Shown here: one piece after another, positions 37,633 through 50,050 of the stretch | Position numbering within the stretch: position 1 is the first letter of the stretch | Layout: every line of letters begins with the position of its first letter | NCBI GenBank assembly: GCA_018881555.1 | Contig: JACAXG010000007.1 | Coordinates: 6,028,643-6,092,642, forward strand | Direction of reading: 5' to 3' | DNA from: Amblyornis subalaris | Taxonomy: Eukaryota; Chordata; Aves; Passeriformes; Ptilonorhynchidae | DNA length: 64,000 nucleotides | The notes under the pieces: model-generated | Database searches by the model: none | Seen by the model: only the letters and a program-made list of their open reading frames with translations | What the model was told of the DNA's origin: nothing | Made by a program: the position numbers and the translations under genes

Positions 37633-38146
37633 TGTTGAGGGCTGATACTCCTACTGCCTAACTCAGCACCTCAACTGGTCTTTCCATGCCCATAATGACT
37701 CATGAGTTGTAGGTGACAAGTAAATCCCAGCTATTAGCACTTCACTCTTTGTTGCAGTGGTCTTGACTCTATCAGCTTCCTTGGAGTTCACGCTGGAACC
37801 GTAGGATTTGGTAGCTATGTGTGTGTTTTTCTATATCTTTTCTGTCTTTCGCTCTCTCTCTCTTTCTTCTCCTAATTCTCTTTACATGGAAGATATTGCG
37901 TAGCTGAACATCTTATGGGTTTAAAGGTTTCCAGGTTAAATGGGCCAAGTTAATGCTAAGTTAAGTGTTTTATGTTGAATTGTATGTTGTATTTAATCTT
38001 TTGCCAAAGTTCCCTTTTTTTTGCCAGTAAACTTTGTGTATTTTGGACCTCTTGAGCATATCTGGTTGGGATCTCCTCTGTGCACCGAACTAGAGTAAAT
38101 GAACCTTGGTTTGCCCCCTTATATTTAAATGTTCTGGGGTGTTACA
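37633..38146 (+). mobile_element. Candidate solo LTR, plus strand
   Basis: The block can be bounded as TGTTGAGGG ... GGGGTGTTACA, about 514 bp with TG/CA ends. It contains a pyrimidine-rich tract near 37845-37875 and, near its end, CCAGTAAACTTTGTGTATTTTGGACC, followed by CTCTTGAGCATATCTGGTTGGGATCTCC. That order resembles a retroviral poly-A region passing into U5. No matching target-site duplication is visible (ATGGG versus GGTTA), and no internal viral sequence adjoins it. The left boundary is a guess; the right one is better. Confidence 0.4.
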
Positions 38147-38195
38147 GGTTACAAAATTAATCACGATTTTCCTAATTTCAGTAATTTTGGTTTAC

Positions 38196-38566
38196 ACAAT
38201 CACAGAATCAACTAGGTTGGAAAAGACCTCCAAGATCATCAAGTCCANCCTTTGACTGATCACCACCGTATCAACTAGACCATGGCGCTGAGTACCACAT
38301 CCGGTCTTTTCTTGAANACCTCCNGGNACAGGGACTCCACCACCTCTCTAGGCAGCCCATTCTGATGCTTAACAACCTTTTCTGTGAAGAACTTCTTCCC
38401 CATGTCCAAAATGAACCTGCCCTGATGCAGCTTGAGGCCATGTCCTCTTGTCCTGCCTGGGAGAAGAGGCCAACTCCGACCTGGCTACGACCTCCTTTCA
38501 GGGAGTTGTAGAGAGCAATAAGGTCCCCCCCGAGCCTCCTTTTCTCCAGGCTAAACACTCACAGCT
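38196..38566 (-). mobile_element. CR1 LINE 3' end (CAACTAGGTTGG subfamily), minus strand
   Basis: Begins CAATCACAGAATCAACTAGGTTGGAAAAGACC, a different CR1 3'-end type from the TTGGAAGGGACC copies. On the minus strand it encodes [20 protein letters not shown], then KGG, the CR1 ORF2 C-terminal signature, up to about residue 75 of the frame. Frame damage and a cluster of three Ns (38317-38327) follow. It belongs to the same 3'-end type as the plus-strand copy at 47.8-48.1 kb. It is 5'-truncated at about 38566. Confidence 0.93.
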
Positions 38567-39510
38567 TAAACTAGTTTAAATAGTTGTTTATTTTCAAAGA
38601 TACTTCAAAAATTCCCATCAAAGAAACTATTGAAAATAGGATCAAGGTAAAAAATACCTTTTTTTCAGTTGTTTGCACACAAATAATATATTGTGTCCTC
38701 TTTCGACTTCAANAGCATGCTGGCAAATAACATCCTCAGAGCTTTGCTAACATCATTTGAAGATACTGCTGCAGGAAGATATTAAAGTACTATTTAAATG
38801 GAAGTTGTTAAATAAAAACAGTCTTGCCTGGATTCTGTTACATTTAAGAGACTGGAAAACAAATCAATGTTGCTGAATGGAAAAGGATGAGATCAATAGG
38901 GGGAGAAAGTACATTTTCAAGGCATTAAAAATCTGAAAAGTTAAAACAAAAGTTTTAAAACTCTGAACAATTACCTGGCTGCATCCTTTTAAATCAAAGT
39001 TCATGGCATTTATAGAACGCTAGACGTCAGATAATACCATGCATCCAAGAGCTTAGCATTGCAGTTTTCTGATAATGTACCTCTGAAGGCCTAGACCTTA
39101 CAAAGAGCTTTGCAATCATCAGCCGTGATTTATGGAAGCAGTAATTCCCCTTCTCCCTGTATTTCATGTCATTAAAAAGAAAGATTGGTCTGTCAGTTGA
39201 AATTCTCTTTCTTCAGGTAGGGCTAAAAAGAACAGTAAAAACTATAGGTGAACCACACTGCAGCCAAGTGATTTTCCAAAGATTAGCTACATAGGTACTG
39301 AATAAAAGCCTAAGTTATCCTGGGTGTCATTCACAGCTTTTTACCTTATTTTTCTGTGCAAGCTTCCAAAAGATACATCCAGCAATGCCGCTGGAGCTGG
39401 GAGGAGGAGAACATACCAAAGCTCTAAAAAGGCTTAAAAAACAGAGTTTGGTTATTGGTATATATAGCCCTAGTTTCCATCTTAGTAAAGATTTGGACCC
39501 CACATAAAAT
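38567..39510. other. Unique AT-rich noncoding DNA
   Basis: No gene, RNA or repeat recognised. Confidence 0.5.
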
Positions 39511-39578
39511 GAATCATAGAACACCCGGTTGAAAGGAACATCAAAGATAATCTGGGCCAACCTTTCTTGGCAAAAAAA
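39511..39578 (-). mobile_element. Short CR1-like 3' tail, minus strand
   Basis: GAATCATAGAACACCCGGTTGAAAGGAACATCAAAGATAATCTGG followed by CCAACCTTTCTTGGCA. This matches the last ~65 bases of a CR1 3'-end type with AACACCAGGTTGGAAGGGACC, somewhat decayed. Very short but typical. Confidence 0.7.
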
Positions 39579-40386
39579 TGGAACCGCTTGGGTGCAGAAG
39601 TAATTTTTCTTCCTTGTAAAGAGAAACATAAATCATGGTTTCAGGATCCTCTTTGAAGTCTATTTCGGGTGCATACACATATAATTTTGTTTTCCTCTCA
39701 GTAAGGGTAGTCACAGCACTAAAAGCAATTGCAAAGCTTAGGAGAGCTTGAGAGAAAATAGATGTGGTAACATTTACAGCAGAAATTCACTCCCTGGTTT
39801 GCCAACACCAGACAGTCCTTTTCCAGACATCTCCATAAGTGTGTGAAAGTACCTTTCTATAACCATTAAAATTTAGGATGCCACTGAGGTTATGTCCTGC
39901 TCTCTTCAGAAGTTCTGTGCCGCTTGGCTTGAGGCAAAAATGTCACATTTAAGCTTTTTTTATCCCTCCCACCTCATATGTAAATCAGACCTGATTTTTA
40001 TTGCAGATCTGTGCAACAGTTGTACATGTGCTTTGTTTCCTCCATCTCTTTCCACAGGCACGGTCAGCTGCTCAGCAGCACAAGATAAAGCTCTGAGAGA
40101 GGAGGGAACAGTCCTCCGGCTCTCAGAGCCACTTCCCAGGGATGCCAGTGGAAAATCAGGGACTGGTTTTGCTGGGCTCAGAGTGTACTCTGACAGCTTA
40201 ACCTGGAAGTGAGCTAGTGAACGATTTTGGTGTGTACATGTAGGTACAACTGACGGTCACAGGCATACCAGAAAAGGGCAGTGCAAGGAGATATAAGAGC
40301 ACATCACAGTCCCGTGTGTGGAGACTCATTTTACATCTCTTTACAGCTGTCACATCTCTCTGCTACAAGACCATTTTCCTTGAATC
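39579..40386. other. Noncoding DNA
   Basis: No gene recognised. A 106-codon plus frame at 39892-40212 has no recognisable domain. The last part (40040-40386) is GC-richer. Confidence 0.45.
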
Positions 40387-40918
40387 TGTCTCATGGTTTA
40401 GGGATGCTACTCCCCAGTTTAGCGCTCCCATTGAGACTCTCCAAACCACACTGCCACCTGCTCCCCCTCCCATTCTCCTCCTTTCCAGCAGGCTGGAAAG
40501 GAGAATTGGAGGCACAAAATGTGAAGATCACAAGGTGAGATAAGAACAATTTACTGGAACCAGCAATGAGATAAGAAAATTAGTAGTAACAGCAACAATA
40601 TTAATAATCAAAATGTTCAAAAGAGACAGTGCTTTGTATGCAAAATGCTCACCACGATGCCCGACCCGACTGCAGCCACGTGCCCCGGACAGCTCCCTCT
40701 GGCTCGGAACCAGCATTACCCAACAACTCCCTCTGGCTCAGATCTGGCACCATCCCACCACTCCCTGTGCCATGGTCCCTCTCCTTCTCCTCAGATGTGA
40801 CTCCCTTCCTCCCACCCCAGAAACGATGCGAGGTGGTACAGAATAACTTCTGGGTCCTGGCCATGCCCCTCTTCTGGCTACTGCAAAAATTAGCCCTCTC
40901 CTGGCCGCAACCAGGACA
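40387..40918 (-). mobile_element. ERVL-like solo LTR, minus strand
   Basis: On the minus strand it opens TGTCCTGGTTGCGGCCAGGAGAGGGCTAATTT and closes CCTAAACCATGAGACA, giving TGTC/GACA inverted ends over about 532 bp. Inside are two imperfect copies of a roughly 33-base unit with CCAGAGGGAG(T/C)TG, then CAGTAAATTGTTCTTATCTCACC, the family's poly-A/R region, then a U5 with GAGAATTGGAGG on the plus strand. This is the usual layout of a common avian ERVL-like LTR, the same broad family as the copy at 17.0 kb. No internal viral sequence flanks it, so it is a solo LTR left by recombination. AATC flanks both ends if one base overlaps the terminal A; a clean 5-bp duplication is not seen. Confidence 0.8.
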
Positions 40919-43900
40919 ATCTCCTATAAAAATGATGTGATTTTACTAACCAATTCATATCATTATATACTGGCTTTAAAGGATTTTTCTACTGTCTAAT
41001 GCACAGCTACCCTTAATTTCTCTCTCATGCATTGGCCTCTGACTTCAAGTTAGCAAACTATAGCTACCATTCTCATTCGAACAGCTTGGTTGTCTAAGTG
41101 AACATTAGGTTGGTGAGACAGGTGTTTCACTGGTGCTATTAACCTTAGCCATTCATTTTTCATTTATTGTTGAGCCTTTATGAATTTTATGTCCTTACTG
41201 CTGTTTTTCTTAGTCATAAAAAAAGAAGAAACATTTAACAACTGCCAACTAATTTCCAGATCAGAACAGGTTTCTTGCTAAAGCACACTGTAGATTTGTG
41301 AATGGAAGTAGGTTTAACATTTTAGAAGCTGCGGACANGAACTACACCAACAATATTTAAAATAAAACAAAATCATCCGTTTGTTCTTATACTGCTTTGT
41401 CTGCAAAGTCATTCAAATTTTACAGGACATTTATTCAAAACTTTCCAATGTACAGGAAGAAAGAAAAAAACCAGACTGTCTGGACTGCACTGAGAGGCTG
41501 TTCTTAGTAGGTTTCGACAGAAGTAGAAAGCTGCCACTTTAGCAATAAGGACAAGAGACAACTGATATTACAGACATCATTGAGCAGTATACAACTGACT
41601 GACTCAGAGCGAAGGTTCTTGGAGTTCCTTGCTAGCCACAGTCTGAAGGAGCACTTCATTCTTCCTTCTTAACTACTCTTGCGTCACCCAGAACATTTTA
41701 TACAAAGAAAACTAATTCTGGTTTCCATGAAAGTCTTTTGACTATGCTCCAGAGCCAGCAGAGAAGGGAGGCCTAGTCACAGTTTGGTGAGTCCCATTGC
41801 AAACCTTGCAACCAAGAGCTATGTAGGCATTAGCTGCTTGGAAACACCTGCTGGAGAACTCATACAAATGTGAATTACCAGACAGATAGGCACAACACTT
41901 GCTTAAATGGCAGAGTTGTGCCTNCACATTCAAAGTCAATTAGATCTGATGACAATAGTAGTATTTTCACCAGAAGCTAACCAGAGAACTTCTGTCAAGT
42001 AAGACTTNAGCAGTTTCACAGAATAATTAAAAACCTGAGGCAGTACTTTGGAGTGTGTAAAAGAGAATTGTTTTTATTTTAAAGGGTTTCAAATTGTGTT
42101 AATGTGGTTTTATACATTNTTTAATGACTGCTTAAGAAGTAATACAGTCTCAAACCTCCAGTCCCNCCAGTTTTTTTGTTTTTTTCATTAATTGGTGGCA
42201 AAAAGCATCCTAAAAACTTTTTAAACCATACCGTTAAAAATACTAAAGTATTGTTTCGAAGTCTAGTGAGTGTCTCCTTTGCTTTCATTCATTCATTTCA
42301 TTCATTGTCCACATTTCTACCGAGTCTGCACTTGCTATCACNAGAGTTAGTGGCAAGTAAGAAGGGGACAAACTTGGCTTTCAGAAATCTCAGAGCCAGC
42401 CAGCAGATGGGTTCTCAAATATTTCCTTGCACAAATGATTCAGAAGAAACTGATTCCTTGCCTTTCCCGTTTAAGTTTTCCATCCCCGTACACCTGTTCC
42501 CTGTCACATTTGTTCTCCATCATCCCCCGTCATGTGAAAGGAATACCATACAGCACGCTTCCTGCAATCACATGGGAGCTTTCTACATGCAGCCACTAGT
42601 TAATGTGCTAGGGANCCTGCACCAGGACTGAACAACCCAGAGGGTGCAAAGACAGACAGAAACAAAGACTTGCATATTTCCTTCTGTAAGGTAATCCACT
42701 CAGCACTGATTTCAGAGGCAGCGGGGCCTAAGTACCACTGTTTCCCACTAAGCAGGAGCCAGCTCCTCCCTCTCGTAGACTTTGCGTAGACCGAGGACCT
42801 TGCAAGATCCAGCCTTTCACAGGTCTTGGATCATGCTGAACTCACAGAACATCTCTTTCCTCACAGTTAAAGTAGTACAAACCAGGAAAAACAGAGCCAG
42901 CAGTTCTTAGCCTGCTAATAGTGAAGGGCATGGTACAGGGATGGAGAAAAGGTACTATAAAGGCCATCCCAAAATGGATGTTCTAGATGGGCAGTCAATG
43001 TTTCTGCACCAAATACTGTCCGTCATGTCTCTGAGATGAAAAACCACTCATTTCAGTTAAAAGCACAGATTCTGTTTTCTGAGACATTTACAATTTTGTT
43101 GGATATTGACTATTTCACAGTCTCTGTAGAAGTCTGTCAGTTTTATAGCACCTTTCCATCTTAGGAATCTTACAGTAACACCATATTGTTTTGAAAAGGT
43201 TAAATATACATTAATAAATGTGTAATTTTTTGCTCAGAGACAAGTTTGATTCCTATAGAAATCTGGTTTTCTATCTTCAGTTTATAAATAGCAGCCAGGA
43301 CTGACAGAACCAAATTTCTAAATACATAACAATAAACTAAAAGAAATACAATAATGGTTTAAAAACAATAGCTACAAGGGAGGTTTTCCGTGAAATGAGA
43401 GGCAAGATATGGGTCCTACTAATTCTGTCTACTATTGGCTTCAAGAGATGAAAGATTTTATTGACCTAACATTTGATGCAGTGCTGTAACCAGAGCAAGA
43501 TAATAAAACCTACAGATGGGAAAGAGCTTAAAGAAACAGAAAACAGAAATGAAAAGAAGCCTTGTGTCCTTTATTCAATCTGGCAATTTTATCCTCCATA
43601 TATGAGTTCATTTTACAGCTAATTCTCTTTACACTGAATAGAGAGAGTCCCTTTACTATGCATATCATAAAATTAATGAAGTTCTATACTGAAACATGGG
43701 CACACGTGAAACTTCCTTGGATTCTATTGCTTTAATGCATCGTGCCTCAAGAATATGGACAGAGAAAGTTTTAGCTCTTAATCTTAACCAAAATCAGCTA
43801 GACTGCTCCAAAACAGGGGAGCTAAACTTTTCAGAAAAGATCGATGCCCAAAGAGCCTTCAGAACATCATCAGCTGAAAATTTGTGAGAACTACCATTCA

Positions 43901-46900
43901 CTTAGCTGTGGGAAGCCAAGACAGACTAGAATCGAAGCAGTATTTCTAAGATCCTTTTGAAATGTTTATACTGAAGACTGTTATAAATATTTTATTGGAA
44001 GAATAGATAGAAATTCCAACTGTTCCTTGAAAAGCTGTTGTGCCGAATTTAGAGATTCAATTCAACCACTAAAGTGTCAAATGGAGAGATTTTAGTCCTG
44101 TTTTTATTGGAAATCAAAATGCAAGTTTAAACTGTGGAGCCCCTACTGATGCCTCTATAATAGCAGTATTTTGGAGCTGGACTCAAANGGTTTATTCCAC
44201 TCATCAAACTGACACAGAAAAGAGATTTAGTCTTGGAATAAAACAGTAATTTTTCCAGACAAAAAGATTGCTGAGAAGATTCAGTTTTATTAAAGATACA
44301 GAAGAGGGCAGCTGTTGTCTTTGATTATATTTACAAAGTATGAATCGGTTTTAACTTACAAAGATAGCAAACCAGAATAAATTTATGCTNACAATGTGGG
44401 GACATATGCAGATGGTAAGGATGATCACAGCCCCTCATTTCAATTATAATTTTAGCATGTTCCTGCTGCAAATATCTCTCAGGCTTAAGGAAACAGCCGC
44501 AGACTATTACTAAAAACTTTACCGAGAATGGCAGAAAAGAATCCAAGATGAAAATAAGAGGTTTTGTAAAGAATTCAATTGAACGAGGAGTCAAGGGCTC
44601 CATACCTGCATTCACTCTATTTGCTAGATCACAGTCTGACAGTGAAATTGCTGTGTAGTTAAGCTTTGAATATGTGCAACACAAAGAAAGTTTTTATCCC
44701 TTATACCAACAAATAANTATGTTGGTACTTGGGTCACAGCACCCAGACAGAGCATTCCAAGCCAACGTGTGTATTAGACAAGTGACCACTTTTGCAGATG
44801 CAGAAACGAGGACACTAAACTGAACTATACATTTGGTTTAGGGCCATAGAGAAGAAACACCTTCAAATTTACTGCAAATATGGAAAAAATTACTTCTGTT
44901 CAGCATTAAGAGATGCATACAGATTGTTGANATATTCTAAGGATTTCTTGTTAAATTGTTTATCCAGTTACTTCAAATGGTGCAGTAATTTTTAACATCT
45001 GCTATCCCAGAAGAAAATGTACAAATAACAAAATCAATGTTGTTTACAAATCATCTGTGACTTCAGAAAAAGGATTAACACAACAGAAGAGGAAATTAGG
45101 GAGTGTTTTATATTGCACAAATAGTGAGCAGTTGAAATTTGCAGGAATAAGACAACACAGGTAAACANAGAATAAGTCTGACTTTCTGAACACATTCTGC
45201 AGGGTATGGACTTACATAATAGGAGAAAATTATATCTGGCTACTTTTCGTTTCACTNTCTAGTTGAATATTTATACTCTAGAAACCGTCACAAGAAACTC
45301 TATAAAAGTCTATGAATTTCATCACAAATTTGCAGTACTCTGGTTAAGCCAAACACTGTGAAGAAGAAAGCAGCAATCTCCGAACAGAACTGCAACATGC
45401 TACATAAAAAAATAATTTATCTATGGAGTAGTAAATTCAGCCATCTGGTTGCAAACTGATTTGCAAGAAACACAATATCTAGTCCTGTCTGTCCACAAGA
45501 AGAAACAACAGCTTTTTGAGAAAATATCTGGAATGAAAAGGCTGACTTTTTTAGTATGTCTGAATAACTCTATTCCCCTTGTAGTAAATTGTATAGCAAG
45601 ACTGTATAAGAAATCACACACTTGTAGCATGTGTTTCCACTATACATGTAATGCTTTTATTTGCCTNACATNGTTGGTTACCACTGAATATCATACTAAG
45701 ACTTGCATGCTGTCATCACACTCAGGATTACTTTTGCAGTGGTAGAATTCTGAGAGATGTCATACAGATCATGNAAGTTTTATGTCTGCCTATATTATTA
45801 CTGACCAGTTTAAAAAAATGTGTATCTAGAAATAACTGTGAGTTGCTTGCTCTCTCTCTGGTCTCCAATCTAATCCAAAGAAGCCAAATTTAAATCAAAT
45901 AATTAGCTATAACACCATGCCCTGTTAGAATACTACAAACGGCTCAGCCAGCTGGGCAGTCCTTTGTCTCCCTCCCTGGATGCCAGAGGTATGCTCAGAG
46001 AGCCTGTCAAACTCACACATCATGCAGAACACCAAGGGTTCACCAGGTTTGNGTTATTTTGGATCAATTTATTACCCTTGTCAGACCCTGAAACTCATCA
46101 TCACTGGTCCTGACGTCTTCTCTGGGGAGCGCAGCCAGAGGCTGCCATTCAGAAAGCAGCAATTTCCTCCTTCCTCTCCACATGGATTTATTNTGGCAGC
46201 TATCTGTAAGCTCTACATACCGGGAGGTATAACCTGATCATTCCAGAAGAAGATATTCCACNACCGACTTCTGTTTCAATCTACCCAGGTGTCATTTTTA
46301 TACACATTTTCTGTGCAAGGCATACCAATATTTCAAGTTTAGATTTCTGCTGTCGTCCCTCTCTCTTGCGAAAATTATAAAAGGTGCTCCTACCAACATT
46401 GTATTGAGATTATGCATACATAGCTTAATTGTTTCTGAGGCAGCTAATTTCTCTTTGCTACTGCANAGGTCAATTAAGGAGAGACAGTCTCACAGAAAAA
46501 TATCTTTNTCATAAATTTATATTAAAGCAGAGTCTGTATGGCTTTCGCAAGTGGTTAAAATCAGACTAATTACCAATATTCCATCACAGCTCAGTAACTA
46601 AAAGCAAATGTAAGCTCCNTACCACCATTAAGTGCCAAAGGCCAGATAAGGTGATATTCATGTGAAAAATCAGGAACATCAGGGGATATAGCTCGAGTAC
46701 TGTTGATGGCAAGAAAGAATCTTGAAGCATCTGGTTTGGAGTCACCACCGTGTAGCTGCAAGATTTGTCAGACANTCTCGAGTGTGAAGTTGTTCATAGG
46801 CCAATTAAACCACAGCCCTCAGGGACAAATGTGAGGAAGCAGGGAAATTTTTTTTTTCCTGATGCACTTCTCGTAACAAGGTGCTATGACATACTATGAC

Positions 46901-47776
46901 ATACCACTGTACAGGAACTGAACATTTATACCAGCATAGCAATAGACTAAGTAAACTAATTATGAGGTTTAGAAAATAAGGAAAGTGTCAAACCACATCN
47001 GCTTTTTGCCTTCAGGAGAATATCTAAGAAAATCTTCTATTTATATATATTTGAATAATCTTATTTTAAGTCAGGAGGCTATAAAATTATGTATTTCATC
47101 TTATATTTAATTAGCTGGCTGAAGCAAGGTATTTTGTACCCTATACTGATAGGTTAAGAATTATTTAGGTGCATGGTTCAAAACACTTAAATTATTCTAC
47201 CAGTAATCAAAATATATCCATTTGTATTAAATCATTTCCACTCTCTCATTCTTCTACATTTTATATAACTGCATTCATTATTAATAACCATAATTTATTT
47301 TCTGATGCAGCCAAGACATAAGAAAATATATCTATAGACTCGTTCCTTAAATAAAATTAGGACATTACTCTTATCCATTTCAGCTAATCAAAAAGATTAT
47401 TTTAGCCTCTCCCTTTAATGAAGAGAAGTATATTGCAGAAATCAATATATCACTGGTGCAAAGCCAGGGAAAACACAGACAAACGATGGTAGCTTTTAGA
47501 AACATTACACAAATTTCATTCCAGCAACACTACAGCCTATCAAGTTAGCAAGAAACATCCATTGAATCCAAAATTTTTTTTTAAAATTCAAGGCTATGTA
47601 ATCAAAACAACTGCCAAAATGGAATGGGCTTAAAAGTGCAACTGCTTTGTAAAGTGNAAGATTCTCATCAACTTCAGAGAAGAGTCGTAATCAAGATTTA
47701 AATGTTCTAATTTATATAATGCACTGACTTATTATGTGTAATAGTTCATGCACAGCATACAACATATGAAATAGCA
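40919..47776. other. Unique noncoding DNA, no gene recognised
   Basis: Nearly 7 kb without a transposon I can name. The longest open frame of the window, 151 codons at 42176-42631 (+), crosses two Ns and shows no domain. Others are 117 codons on minus at 44331-44684 and 98 codons or fewer elsewhere. A perfect CTATGACATA duplication is at 46884-46903. The 47000-47420 part is strongly AT-rich. Confidence 0.45.
46884..46903. repeat. 10-bp perfect tandem duplication
   Basis: CTATGACATA occurs twice without a spacer. Too short to assign a function. Confidence 0.9.
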
Positions 47777-48139
47777 TAGCCTGGAAGAGGCTCAGGGGAG
47801 ACCTCATCATGCTTTACAACTTCCCAAAGTGAGGTTGTAGCCGGGTGAGGATCGGTCTCTTATCTCAGGCAACAAGCGACAGGATGGGAGGGCAAAGTCT
47901 TAAGCTGCATCAGTGGAGGTTTAGGCTGGACATTGGGAAGAATTTCTTCACAGAAAGGGTGACTGGGCATTGGAATGGGCTGCCCAGGGAGGTGGTGGAG
48001 TCCCCATCCCTGAAGGTGTTCAGGGAAAGACTGGATGTGTCATTGAGTGCCATGGACTAGTTGACCAGGCAGTGCTAGGTCACAGGTTGGACTAGAACTC
48101 AAAGGTCTTTTCCAACCTAGTTGATTCTGTGATTCTGTA
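47777..48139 (+). mobile_element. CR1 LINE 3' end (CAACTAGGTTGG subfamily), plus strand
   Basis: Sense CR1 of about 360 bp. The beginning AGCCTGGAAGAGGCTCAGGGGAGACCTCATC belongs to the ORF2 C-terminus. From about 47845 to 48060 one frame stays open for 71 codons and ends the protein: [38 protein letters not shown], a strong match to the CR1 ORF2 tail. The 3' end is TTTTCCAACCTAGTTGATTCTGTGATTCTG. The open tail and the good terminus suggest a fairly young copy, but only the last fifth or less of the element is present. Confidence 0.93.
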
Positions 48140-49640
48140 TTCCTTTACTTTAAACTTGGAAGAAAACACATATGCTTTGTTTTACCATTTTTTATGCTTG
48201 CAAAGTAGAATATTTTTTATTAGAAATGAAATCTATATCTCCTTATTAATCACACTCTAAGTTGTGTTCTGTTTGTCTTTGTAGTGTTTATTTTATTTTA
48301 TTTTCAGTAAGTATGAAAGATTCCATATCAAAATACATCTCTCCTACTAAAGATTATTCTCTAGCATTTACTCAGATTTGAGACTGGTATCTCTTCAGCC
48401 AACCCAATGTATTTCAACAAGAACTACATGCTTCTGCTGTTAGAAAAAAAACCAACCCAAACCAATGAGCTTTCACTAACTTGAAGCAATTCAGCCCTAC
48501 AANGGTTGGATTCCTGTGACTCTTACGAACTACCAGCACCGGCAAAAATAACTTTTGATCTAAGCTTTAATTTATCAGGGGAGAAAGGTNCAAGAATTCA
48601 AGAATAATAAACTTGAAATGTAATAACACTTAAGATCCAAAGAAAAATGTGATGCACACTAGACATCGTAACCAGGCTTATCATCTGTCGCCCTAAGAAC
48701 TCAGAGGATCATGGACACTACTGTTCATCACACTACCTGAAACTAAAGCTACTCTTGCAGATTGTCATCTGTAGTGCTCTCACATAGTACCACAAAATTT
48801 CTAACACTGTCTTCCATGTTCTCTGCTATGGAAGTGTCTGGGAAAGCTTGTGATTTTGAATGTCTGTCTTAGCTAGTATGGTTACTTCCCTGTGCAAGCA
48901 TTATAAATTTAACATCCCTGTGGTGTCCTTGGCTTTCACCCCAGATGTATTTCTTAGCACTGATTTTTATCCTAACAGAGCAGTCTTAAAAAATAATGTA
49001 CTCCCAAGCCTGTGACAAAGGGTTTCTAAATGTGATTNTGTGTCCTCCTGTGTTAGCTGTGATTGGAAATGGCATCTCCCTTTTCTTCCATCATAGCAAA
49101 CCTTCACTCTTGCATTAGTCTTGGCTTGGTTCATCCGCAAACTGTAAATACAGCAGCTTTTACACTTACTCTAAAGTATTTAAACTGAAGATAATCAGTA
49201 CTTTAAATATTAGTGTATCTAGTCAAAAATGCAATAATGGCTCAACATTTAACAGCAAAATCTACAAAGCTTTTAGGGGGTTTCCTCACCTTTCTTCTGT
49301 AATTTTTGACTTACTATCCACTATTTCATTCATCTTCACTTTACTGGTAATTATCACATAGAATTGCAATAGTTTAGACCTGAGAGAGATTGATTTTTAC
49401 ATAATTCTTGAAAATATTAATAATACAATATTTTTTTTGCTATTTGATTGGGAGAGTAGGGGAAAACTTCAAAGAGCTCCCTTAGGGTTTACATACTTTA
49501 AAATAACAGTATATCTGTATTGCCAAGAGGCAGAAGAAAAAAAAACAACAGACCTTCAAATTAATATTACATTGTCAGCAGGTTTTTACAGACTATTTTC
49601 AGGGCTGTGTGCTGACTCCCTGGCTTAATGAACAGTTTGA
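48140..49640. other. Unique AT-rich noncoding DNA
   Basis: No gene or repeat recognised. Frames are at most 63 codons. Confidence 0.5.
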
Positions 49641-50050
49641 TTTAAAGCTTAAAATTATTAAGTGTTCCTACCAGAGTCATAAATAATGCAGTGTATAATA
49701 TTCCTATCAAATATATAAAACTACATTTGTCTNCCATTAACAACACACTTTTTAAGTAGCCTGACCTCTTCAGATATATAAGAACATGCAATTAGTGCAA
49801 TTTGTCACAGGTCCTTTACATTTTAATAAGATGTAATTAGTTGTCTGTTTAGTCTAATTAACTTTGAAACCCTGACAGTTCTTGCTCTCTGGTATAAAGC
49901 ACAGCTCCTTATTTGAATTGCTAATACTGGACAGAGTGCCTCCATACAACAAGAAATTTAAATCTGTATACCTTTGCAGACTAGGAGGCACTGAGATAAC
50001 CTGCCAATATTTGTATTAACTTTTCCAAAGCCTTTTTCATCAATCTGTGA
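49641..50050. promoter_or_regulatory. Candidate conserved enhancer-like block
   Basis: The sequence is complex and free of repeats, with closely packed transcription-factor-like cores: CAATTAG (49789), TTTGTCACAGG (49801), GTAATTAG (49833), TAATTAA (49856), CTTTGAA (49862) and CTGACAG (49872). These correspond to homeodomain, MEIS/TGIF and TCF/LEF cores. Such short motifs occur often by chance in AT-rich DNA, so the call rests on density only and needs a multi-species alignment. Confidence 0.25.

Noticed and set aside
38271..38558. 95-codon minus frame as a gene
   Set aside because: It starts with [17 protein letters not shown], a CR1 ORF2 signature, and lies within a CR1 tail.
42176..42631. 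Longest open frame, 151 codons, plus strand
   Set aside because: It crosses two Ns that could hide stops, has no recognisable domain, and one or two frames this long are expected by chance in 64 kb of six-frame AT-rich sequence.
44780..44860. MIR-like phrase (GCAGATGCAGAAACGAGGACAC)
   Set aside because: The resemblance to the MIR segment is short and the flanking core is absent, so I cannot separate it from chance.
47845..48060. 71-codon frame as an independent small gene
   Set aside because: Its sequence ([19 protein letters not shown]) is the CR1 ORF2 C-terminus and it runs straight into a CR1 3' end.
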